Below the pieces are notes generated by a model. That model saw only the letters and a program-made list of their open reading frames with translations, was not told the origin of the DNA and searched no databases. A stretch of 64,000 nucleotides of DNA, from assembly GCF_016920785.2 (NCBI RefSeq), contig NW_024609879.1, forward strand, positions 17,304,078 to 17,368,077. The letters run 5' to 3'. A program made the translations under genes and the position numbers. The first letter of the stretch is position 1. Each line of letters starts with the position of its first letter. Below, one piece after another: positions 55,501 to 64,000 of this stretch. The stretch comes from Ixodes scapularis. Lineage: Eukaryota; Arthropoda; Arachnida; Ixodida; Ixodidae.

Positions 55501-55668
55501 TTTTACCCTGCTCCACTCAATATTTTTTTTTGTAATACAAAATATAGAAAAAAAATTTGAAAAGCGGTTTTGTTCTTTCTGGAAATGGGGCAATTACATA
55601 TATATATATATATTTTTAATCGAAAGATCCACCCCGACAAGCGCGTTCGATTTCGAATGAAACCACCC
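52407..55668. mobile_element. Foldback element with about 1-kb arms
   Basis: GGGTGGTTTCATT at 52407 returns as AATGAAACCACCC ending at 55668. The arms (about 52407-53420 and 54675-55668) are inverted copies with many small differences. The centre (53421-54674) is not shared, apart from a local palindrome at 53763-53803. No transposase and no clear target duplication. The left end sits 4 bp from the start of the remnant-2 primer-binding region, replacing its expected LTR. Confidence 0.75.
52476..52512. repeat. (AT)n(GT)n microsatellite
   Basis: Alternating AT followed by GT. The mirrored arm has only the (AT)n part at 55598-55612. Confidence 0.85.
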
Positions 55669-55979
55669 ACGAATGAAAATTGATGATGCAAGGAACACTG
55701 AAGGAAACTCAACGTGTAATGGGGCGAACTTTCACATATAATGAAATCGATAAAGGCTAGCGTCACAGACTTCCATGACGGCGTAACAGCAGGATCGAGC
55801 GCTGGGGCGAGACTGACTCCGGCTTGCCACGCGGAGCACCTTCTGTAGCCGCGTAGGTTTCTGGAACATTCGGCCTAGAACGTTCGGCGCGTAGAACATT
55901 CGCAACTCGGCCAGACGAGAAATTTCTCGATTTTGCGAGAACGCAAGGTAGAAAGAATAAAGAAAATAATGTGCAGCTA

Positions 55980-56045
55980 CTTGGAATCGAGCCCAGATCC
56001 TTCGCGTGACAGCCAAGCACGGTAACCATCCGGCCACGTACGCGT
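55980..56045 (-). ncRNA. tRNA-Asp-like (SINE-type) module
   Basis: The minus strand has TGGCCGGATGGTTA (A box), TTGGCTGTCACGCGAAG resembling the anticodon arm of tRNA-Asp (GTC in a C-T-G-T-C-A-C loop), and GGGCTCGATTCC (B box). Acceptor-stem pairing is not convincing, so it is probably a tRNA-derived repeat or a tRNA pseudogene. Confidence 0.55.
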
Positions 56046-56142
56046 TTGCTCAGCGACGCGCGTGCCAATATCGCGCTATTGACTCGTCTATTTGACTCGC
56101 ACGCAGTCTCGAGGAAGCTGTTTTGAATGTCAGTGCTACAGC

Positions 56143-56334
56143 CAGGGGTGGATTTAGAGGGGGGGTCCGGATGTCCTGACCCCCCTCTTGATTTCTGCAT
56201 GTGTAAAATTTACGGTGCGAAACGAGGGAGAGGGGGAGGGGATTCCTAAACATTAGATGTACTGTCCAACACCTGACCTCCCCCTTCCCCCCCCCCCCCC
56301 CCCCCCCTTCAGGAAATTCCTGCATCCGCCCCTG
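56143..56334. mobile_element. 192-bp hAT MITE
   Basis: Ends CAGGGGTGGATTTAG and the mirror CTGCATCCGCCCCTG are flanked by an exact 8-bp duplication, GCTACAGC (56135-56142 and 56335-56342). CAGGGG-type ends and 8-bp duplications are typical of hAT. A run of 21 C (56287-56307) lies inside, near the right end. Confidence 0.88.
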
Positions 56335-56819
56335 GCTACAGCGAGCAATGATGTAGCACTCACGACCAGACCGTCGACTGTGCCTCGATCGGGGCGACAG
56401 CCCTCGCTCTGCTGAAATGGGAGCGTGTGACATTTGAGCACCGTTAGCTTGCTGATGTTGCAAGAGGCTACTTTATCGTTGAAAATACTTTGGCTTGCAA
56501 ACGCCTGCGGAGCCGTTCTAGGGCTCGGCGCACCTCCCGCGCAGCATCGAAACCTTTCTGGCTCCTGTTGGCAGTCTGGGAGCGCCGGCGGTTTATCGTC
56601 GCGACGTATATGCGAGTACTTTATGAGCCCCCGCGACAATGAACCGCCAGACCTCACAGATGAAAGGTTGCGATGCTGCGCAAACGGCTGTTGAAAGGCG
56701 CTGCGTAGGGTGCGCCGAGCGCTGCAACGGCTTCGCAGGCGTCCAAAGGGCAAATTATTTGCGACTGCGAAGCCGCGTTTTGCTTCTTCAACAAGCTAAC
56801 AGTGCTCCAGAGTATTGAG

Positions 56820-56960
56820 TCGAACCGTAACCGTAACCGAAACCGAAAACCTTTTAGATACAAAAAATTCTTAATGACCGTAAACGTAACGAAATCGTAA
56901 TTTGCAGTGTATGAAAACCGTAACCGTAACCGTAAATTATTTATCGATAACCTATATTAA
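56820..56960. repeat. Degenerate AACCGT hexamer array
   Basis: GTAACC/ACCGTA units recur irregularly (56825-56850 and 56915-56935 are the clearest). This is not the arthropod telomere repeat TTAGG. Confidence 0.6.
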
Positions 56961-57279
56961 CCGATACTAACTGAAAAATAGAAATAGTAATTTTTTCTCA
57001 CGAATTACCTTAATGAGGGATCTTGAAACGTCGTGGTTCGAACCTTTGGCAAGAAATGTGTTCAACCTTTCGCCAATTAGAAGTACTAAGACGTTTTTGA
57101 GATCTTGTTATTCTGAATGTCCCGTTGTTGGATATCTGGGAGTGCTTTAAACTGTCTGTTATAAGACGTCTGTCTAGCATCTCAATGAAGCAACTGTCTA
57201 GCATCTCAATGAAACAACGTTGCTCAGCCTACACTGATGACATGTGCACTAATATTCAAATCAGCTCTCTCGAAAGTGC

Positions 57280-57640
57280 AAGCGGGTCAAACCGGCCTGC
57301 CCGTGCCCCCACTCTGACCTTCAGCATCAAACGGGCTCACCGCGTAACGGGGGTCCGTTTGATTAAACCGGGGAAGTTTGACGGTCACCGGTCAGCCGCT
57401 TGTGCGAAATGGTTACCCATTGAAACAAATGGGCGATTCGCCGGCTCAAACGAGCGACCTGTTTGCCCAAACGACTAACGCATTTGACCAAACGATTGAC
57501 CGTTTTCCCAAACGAGTGACCCGTTCGCCCAAGTGGTTGACCGGTATGGTTTAAACGGGCGAACAGGAAGGCTCCAACGGGTGGCCCGTTTGACAAACGT
57601 GTGATTGATATGGTATAACTACTACCGGTATGAACCCGTT
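57280..57640. repeat. AAACGGGC/GCCCGTTT motif cluster
   Basis: At least ten copies of CAAACGRGY, ACCGGT-linked variants or their complements in 360 bp. It resembles a subterminal motif array of a DNA element, but no ends were found. Confidence 0.5.
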
Positions 57641-58619
57641 TACTTTTATATAGGAGCCAAAGGTTTTTCATTCAGTACAGAAAGACGCGCAAAAATATTT
57701 CTGCTTCAGAGCGTCATATTAAATAAGTCCGAGGACACCTAAGTACCCCGAAGGAAAAATCCATCAATGTAACCCTGTTTGGCAGTCAATGTTTTCTAGT
57801 GGACCGCTGACTGTTCCTGACTGTACGTCAAGCATGTCTGATTGGCGAACAAGTTACTCTGACCGACAGTCAAACTCCCGTCAGACCCCGCTTGTCGGCT
57901 TTCTGATGGTTTCCTGGTGGCAGTCGGCCGCCGCGAAATGCCATCAGGACGTCTTGGTGGTGATTCTGACTGTACATCGATTGTCTCTGACTGTACGTCA
58001 GAAAGCTTTGACGTGCAGACAGACGTACGGTCAAAGCACGTAAAGTTCGTTCGGATACCACTATTTCGTCAAATCTATGAATACGAAAAGTAATCTATGC
58101 ACGAGAAAACGATTTCGGGACGTGAGCCCATAAAACCGCTGACGTTAGAGATATGACACGCAACTGACCGACAACCTTGATCAGAAGCCCGCCGACGCGC
58201 CGAACACGACACTTCGCACTTCGCTTCGCCCATAGAGGCTTCGCCGAGCTTTCATGAACGATCGCTCTCGACTCGTTTTGTTTGCCCGCTTGCTCCAACC
58301 TGTCGATCCTGCCCGGGCTCTACAATGTCTTATGTTTTAGTAGAATTTCTACTCGACAAGACCCAGCCTATTGTGTGTTCCGACGATGTAAGGGACTTTA
58401 GCGGTGTGGTTGAAGACGACAAGGTGTACCAGGTCTACTGGGCCGGTGACGGGCGAACAAAAGGATTGTTCTACGACGCGAAAGTACTCTACATGGCAGG
58501 TGAGTAGAACTGAAGTACGGCGAGTGATGTGCGAGTGCTTTGCATAACATGCTGACGGCTTAACTGCATTTGCAGCCGAAATATCTCGTATAAAACGAAT
58601 AGTCAAATCGAGTGTCTGC

Positions 58620-58690
58620 AACGGTGGCGTAGCATAGGGGTTAAAGTGTCCGATTTGTACGTATGTGGTGGCGGGTTTGATGCGCGGTGG
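58620..58690 (+). ncRNA. tRNA-like module, left arm of the palindrome
   Basis: TGGCGTAGCATAGGGGTTAA (A-box region) and GGCGGGTTTGATGC (B-box region), with an anticodon-arm-like TCCGATTTGTACGTA between them. Diverged from its mirror partner. Confidence 0.5.
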
Positions 58691-58989
58691 TCCTCCTTTT
58701 TTTTTTGTTTCTCAAACATTTTTTTTTATCGAGGCATTTGGCGATATTTATAAGTGCGTATAGCTTTACTCTTATATAAATGCTGTCCTTGTTGATGAAA
58801 ATCCCTTGGCACTGGCAGTCAGACGTCATCTGATGGTCCATCAGATGACGTCTGACTGCCACTGCCAAGAGAATCTCATCAACAAGGGCAGCATTTATAT
58901 AAGAGTAAAGCTATACGCACTCATAAATATCGCCAAATGCCTCGATAAAACAAAATGTTCGAGAAAAAAAACGAAAAAAAAAAAGCAGA

Positions 58990-59062
58990 ACCACCACGGA
59001 TCGAACCCGCGACCACTTGCGTACAAATCGCACACCTTAACCGCTGTGCTATGGGACCGTTT
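58990..59062 (-). ncRNA. tRNA-like module, right arm of the palindrome
   Basis: The minus strand starts GGTCCCATAGCACAGCGGTT and ends GCGGGTTCGATCCGTGG, about 72 bp, with an exact B box GGTTCGATCC and a plausible anticodon arm TGCGATTTGTACGCA. It is the better preserved of the two mirror copies. Overall sequence recalls tRNA-Thr, but the loop register is shifted, so the isotype is uncertain. Confidence 0.55.
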
Positions 59063-59458
59063 TTGAAACTCAATTTCACTAATCGTTTTACACGAGATGC
59101 TTCGGCTGCAAATGCAGTTAAGCCGTCAGCATGTTATGCAAAGCACTCGTACATCACTCGCCGTACTTCAGTTCTACTCACCTGCCATGTAGAGTACTTT
59201 CGCGCCGTAGAACGATCCTTTTGTTCGGGCCTCTCCGGCCCAGTAGACCTGGTACACCTTGCCGTCTTCAACCACACCGCTAAAGTCCCTTACATCGTCG
59301 GAACTCACAACAGGCTGGGTCTTGTCGAGTAGAAATTCTACTAAAACATAAAACACTGTGGAGCCCGGGCAGGATCGACAGGTTGGAGCAAGCGGGCAAA
59401 CAAAACGAGTCGAGAGCGATCGTTCATGAAAGCTCGGCGTAGCCTCTATGGGCGAAGC

Positions 59459-60255
59459 CACTGATATCTATTGTAGTAGGCTGGATCGCGGACCGCGGCC
59501 TCGGCAGCTGGGGCCGAGTGTCGCCACTGGCGGCCATTGATTGACACCGGCCAATGCATGGAACATTATGGGAAGAACGAGAAAAAGTGACGTCTTCCCT
59601 TGTTTCTAGGCTGTTGTCGACACTGAAACTTTTTGGATGCTTTTCGATAAGCCCGTCAAATAGCTTGCATACAAACATTAAAACTGACAATCCTCGCAGT
59701 TCTTATAAATAAATATTTTGTGGTCGAGAGTGACTCCGCTGTAGTGCAGCTCAATGAGGCGAGAGTTGCCTAGAGTTACCGCGGAGTCGGTGGCGGTTTC
59801 GTTGAGTTGGGTTTAGCAGACGACAAGCTCGAAGGCTTTGCTACGCGGAATTCGCTCACTCCCGGAAAGCAGCTGTCGAGATGGAACCTCTTTGTCATTC
59901 ATCGACTTCTGGGCTTCCTTAAGGACGGTCTTATTGACGGCAAGTTCCTTTGTTTACTCCACTACGAGAGCAAGCCTGCCAGCTCAGCCGTAGGTGCTCC
60001 GGTACGTTTGATTTTTTTATTCGGCGACCGGACGTTTGACAAATACCGATTCGATCTCCAAACACCCGACATAAGGATCGCAGCGCACCATAAAATACTC
60101 GCCTCCGAGCACAGTGTACATGCTTTGATATGCTTACTTTTGTGCGTTTCTTCCATAGACTTGCGTGTAATTGCCTGGTGTCAAGCAATGGCCGCCGGTG
60201 GCGACACCGACGGGCTCCCGATCCGCGATCCAGCCTACTAAAATAGAGATCAGTG
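59459..60255. mobile_element. 797-bp non-autonomous element, 8-bp duplication
   Basis: Inverted ends CACTGATATCTATTGTAGTA and the mirror ending ATCAGTG extend about 95 bp (including GCGGCCATTG), flanked by an exact GGCGAAGC duplication (59451-59458 and 60256-60263). The ORF at 59807-60241 (144 codons) has no recognised domain. hAT or P superfamily by structure. Confidence 0.82.
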
Positions 60256-60744
60256 GGCGAAGCGAAGTCAGCGAAGTGGCGTTTTCGGCGTTTCGGCGGG
60301 CTTCTGATCAAGGTTGTCGGTCGGCTGCGTGTCATATCTCTAACATCAGCGGTTTTATGGGCTCACGTCCCGAAATCGTTTTCTTGTGCATAGACTATTT
60401 TTCGTATTCATAGATTTGACGAAATAGCGGTATCCGAACGAACTTTACGTCCTTTGACCGTACCTCTGTCTGCACGTCAAAGCTTTTTGACGTACAGTCA
60501 GAGCCAATCGATGTACAATCAGAATCGCCACCAAGACATCTTGAAGGCATTTCGCGGCGGCCGACTGCCACCAGGAAACCATCAGAAAGCCGACAAGTGG
60601 AGTCTGACTGGAGTTTGACTGTCGGTCAGAGTAACTTGGTGGCCAATCAGACATGTTTGACGTACAGTTAGGCACAGTCAGCGGTCCACTAGAAAACATT
60701 GACTGCCAAGCAGGGTTACATTGATGGATTTTTCCTTCGGGGGG

Positions 60745-63700
60745 ATATATGGATGGCTATAAAGCAAATTTAGATGTTCTTGCGACATTGCTTGGAAGGT
60801 GTACAATATATCTAAAAAAACTGCGGGGCATTATGAATGGAAAGTATTTTCATCTTAATGAAGTTTCCATAGCTTTATGTTAACTGGAAAATTATGGAAA
60901 TAATTTCCGGCTTGAGAACGCCAAAGTTCAACATCAACCTTTACCTCAAAGTTGGTATGATTTTTTCCTTTAACTGGAGAACTTGTTTTTCCCTTTAGAA
61001 GAACAAGCCCTGTCAGCGAAGCCTACTTTTTAACATCTCCAACCGCGGCCTTCATATGCATTAAAACCGGAAAAAAAATCTGCGTGGTTTAAAACGTTTT
61101 CCAGTAAGAAAATGGCTTTCGTTTCTTTTTTTTTAATATGAACCCGTGTTCATTCACACTTGTGGAACGCTTAATTCCGTTCGCTAACATGACTCTACCC
61201 AAATCGGCAGCAAGTGATTGACGAGCTATTTAAAAATTTCAAAAGCTACTGAAGGAACTATATTAGAAGATAAAATATATAGCACAAAGTTGTTTCATTT
61301 CAGTCTTAGAAATAGTAAGTTTGCGCCGGCTATAAAAAGTCCACATTACAAAAGGCTTTTTTTTAATGTATGAGTATATTTACCCCGGCTAAATGTAGCC
61401 CAGTATTTGTATTTCCAAATGCATTTTAGGATATCTCTGGCCAACCCTGCGCGGTGGGCACTCAAGGTGCGGGAGCACGCGCCGCAGTTCGAGTGCCAAC
61501 AGCGTCGCAGTCGGTTGTCGTCACGCCCTTTACTTGTAAAGCATTACGTGCAAGTCAGAGCTCTGTGTAGTGCCCTTTGGCCCGTCTTATCGCTTGGCAC
61601 GTCATTTCAAAGAAATCAACAACCGTGTGTTATGAGGTATTCGACGTAAACACGTAAACACGTAAAATCGTTGTCAAGCCTTTGTGGATGCGAGAACGTG
61701 ATTAGTTTTGCTTCCACATCCAAAAAGCGCATTGTCCAGCTGTGTAAACTTTTGAGACGTACCGGCTTGCAACCAAACGCTTAAAAATCACATTTCGCAC
61801 CTGGCAAATTCAAAGTTCGCGGCCATTGTTTTCCACGTATTTTAACACGCCCCGTGGAGTGAACAAGTTAAAGCCGTCTTCCAATTTTCTCACAATTCAA
61901 ACTCAAAGCTGCTTGAAAGTGTTTTTTTTTGTGGAACATCCTTTTATATATTTAAATGTGTATTTGTGGCGACTGCCACGAATGTTAGACATTATCCTCA
62001 ATTCGTTGATTTCAGAACAGACACTCCAATAACGACACTGCGATAAATCAACTTTATGCTGATTCCAGCTGAACGGCGTTGGGCGCGGATCAGCAGTAGA
62101 TATAATATCCCGCCAGTCATAAACCTCACTTGTTTGCTAATGCAAATCGCGTTCTTACCAAATAATAAAAAAAATCTAACTTTAACAAAACCGATGTGGT
62201 TTGAAATCGGGTGGGCCCTCTGGGCACACAATATAAGAAAAATAGGAGAAACTCCTAGCCAAAATAACCAATATAGCAAGAACAGCGGTGATTTTACTTA
62301 TGAATTTGGTTGTTGATGCTATCAATTTGGCTCGTCTTCGTTTCATCTGATTAATAAACGTTAGTTATTATTACCGCCATTTTTCGGCTGCAGCGGGAAG
62401 CATAGAGCCTCCACGCTATCGTTGAGGCCTTCCCAACGTCGCCGCTCTCCTTGCAAAGGGTTTTCTGCCTTAGGCCTCACGCTTTTTTTTTTCGGATGAG
62501 GTGGTAGCGTTAGGTATTTCGAAATAAAATTTTTAGTGATTCTGTTTTAGGCAGTTGAGTTGGTTCCGCTTAAAAGTATCGAAACAACACGAAATACATA
62601 GTCACCGAGAACACTCTTGGTCGCACACAAAGTGAAAATCAGTGCAAAAAGTGGCCTTGCGTATTAAACATAAGGCCCAGTTGTCCCGGTATATCTACTG
62701 TTGCTTTCGGTTTTAGTTAATGTAGATGCAATTCATACAAATGTGTGAAGCGGCTTTAATCAGCGGTAACTACAGACTGGATACGCGCTCGCTGTCTTAC
62801 AACCTGTCTAGGGAGGCATGACAGCACCTATAAAAGCAATGAGGCATTGCTACAAAGTTGGCTGGAAGTGCCACTGGGTGGACGGTACCTATGCCCTACG
62901 AGCTGTCCCTGCTATACTCGAGGACAACGTTTCGTGGTTACTCAAGTACGGAAGCACCTGTTTGAGAGCCTTTTAGTTAATGTTGATTGGTCTTTTCAAT
63001 CCTTTTGGGGGCCATACTGCCAACCCCTTTCAGCTTTTCGGTGTGGAGGCCGACTGTTGTAAAGCGGTTTCTGGTTCACTTGGGTGCAGGAATCGGGTCC
63101 ACCGAACGCCCATCAACAATGTGAACACGGCTACATGGACAAGCTTCATTATGCGGTATCCCGTTACATGATCCTCCGGTTTAAAGTGCCCGCTGCATGG
63201 AACAGTAGATGAAGGTTTATCGTTAACAAAATGCTCCCTTGGTATCCGCACTTTCTGCGCGGTGCCCAGCGATTCAGCTCTTGGAAGTTCGTGGAAAGAC
63301 ATGTCGGAAGTCTTTCCCGATGTCGACTTATAATTAAAATTGGAGACACAAAAGTAAACCGTTCGACCACGAGAAAGAGTATGTTTTAAGGGGCAGGACG
63401 GAAGAGGGAGAATTGTTGGGTCGCAGTGCCCACACGCAGAGAGATGAGGATGTTTTTTTTTCCTAAACAGAACAGGCCGCATAAAATAGAAGGGATTAAA
63501 TAGAGCATGGTAATTCTACACAAATGGGGACAGGACGTTCGCCTGTTTACCTCGTTCGGGCCCTCTTATCTTAGAGCAAGCGATGCGAGAAAACCGCCAG
63601 CTGCGTTGCTAAGACGTTGAGTTCTCTTCAAAACAGCTAACGATGGTATAAACCTAGTCCATCTGTTGCGCAAGCGAAGGGATCCAAAGCCTGCGGTGGG

Positions 63701-64000
63701 GTGGCTATACCCGCGCTCCGCAACTGCCGCGTTGCTTCGCGCCGTGCGTTGCCGTGCGCGAATCGATGTAAGCGTCAGCGTCCTGCTCCTTTACGTGTAT
63801 ATGGACTATAGGGACTCATCTGTACTCAGAGGCGGCGGCAGCTCACCGAGCAAGCCCGCTTGAACCGTTCGCGCATTAAGGCATGTTGGACAGCTACAAG
63901 CCCACCTATATTTCTACCGCCTCATCCCCAGCCAAGTCGTGCCGCGACTTGGCCGGGTTTGGCCAAGTCGCGTCACGTATGACATATGAAACATATGAAA
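60745..64000. other. Unassigned sequence to window end
   Basis: Mostly AT-rich. No element ends, long inverted repeats or domains recognised. ORFs up to 150 codons (63030-63482, minus) have no signature. Confidence 0.4.

Larger units (their letters stand above)
57746..60742. mobile_element. Spacerless palindromic foldback, right arm interrupted
   Basis: Ends CCCCGAAGGAAAAATCC (57746) and its mirror (60742). The arms meet at a palindrome around 58837 with a 1-base centre. The left arm is 1091 bp; the right arm is about 1110 bp after removing the 797-bp insertion at 59459-60255 and its duplication. Outer zones carry CTGACTGTACGTCA-type motifs on both sides (57800-58040, 60450-60690). Each arm has a tRNA-like module. 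No transposase. Confidence 0.8.

Noticed and set aside
55980..56045. Functional tRNA-Asp gene
   Set aside because: The anticodon arm resembles tRNA-Asp, but acceptor-stem complementarity was not convincing.
56820..56960. Interstitial telomere repeat
   Set aside because: The unit is AACCGT-like and irregular; arthropod telomeres are TTAGG.
58990..59062. Functional tRNA gene (Thr-like)
   Set aside because: The B box is perfect but the anticodon register and acceptor pairing are off, and it lies in a repeat arm with a diverged mirror copy.

Overview
The window looks like repeat-dense intergenic DNA from an animal genome, most likely an arthropod. An ixodid tick or another chelicerate is my best guess, from the style and nesting of the repeats rather than from any host gene. 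No bacterial operon, rRNA, functional tRNA gene, CRISPR array or clearly expressed host gene is visible. Nearly every recognisable protein belongs to a transposable element: Ty3/gypsy gag and pol, non-LTR reverse transcriptase, and a Merlin (IS1595/ISXO2-type) DDE transposase. One degraded THAP-like exon is the only other hint.

Layout. 0.4-1.1 kb holds a LINE 3' end on the minus strand. 1.7-3.9 kb is a spacerless 2.18-kb palindrome with a tRNA-like module in each arm. 3.9-8.3 kb holds inverted repeats, a TTAA-flanked MITE and a TTA-flanked MITE. 9.2 kb has a perfect 38-bp hairpin. 9.7-12.1 kb is a dead L1/Tx1-like LINE and 13.5-14.7 kb a CR1/Jockey-like LINE fragment (minus). 15.39-18.23 kb is a TA-flanked DNA element (copy A).

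18.95-32.9 kb is a four-deep nest. A tRNA-like tandem array was split by a giant inverted-repeat Merlin-like element (19344-32502, arms about 2.6 kb, a dead transposase in each). That was entered by a hAT-like element (22783-30074), which holds a LINE fragment, which in turn was entered by a nearly intact Ty3/gypsy retrotransposon (23925-29810). The retrotransposon has 385-bp LTRs identical by eye, a PBS, gag, pol and a PPT, and a single in-frame stop inside RNase H. Target-site duplications support three of the insertions.

34.5-38.1 kb holds another TA-flanked element packed with ACACCAG motifs, a small foldback and a CCAAYRTTGG motif cluster. 41098-48836 is a P/hAT-like element (about 150-bp TIRs, 8-bp duplication GGGCAAAC). 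It contains a decayed gypsy gag, itself split by copy B of the TA element in opposite orientation to copy A. 50.5-52.4 kb (minus) is a gypsy remnant that appears to join two gypsy lineages. 52.4-55.7 kb is a foldback with 1-kb arms, 56.1 kb a 192-bp hAT MITE, and 57.7-60.7 kb a second spacerless palindrome, one arm of which is interrupted by a 797-bp element with an 8-bp duplication. The last 3 kb shows nothing I recognise.

The elements do not work together as a pathway. What the window offers is stratigraphy (the nests give a relative insertion order) and a recurring design: several unrelated non-autonomous DNA elements each carry dense arrays of their own short motif near the termini, and several long palindromes carry tRNA-like modules in both arms.
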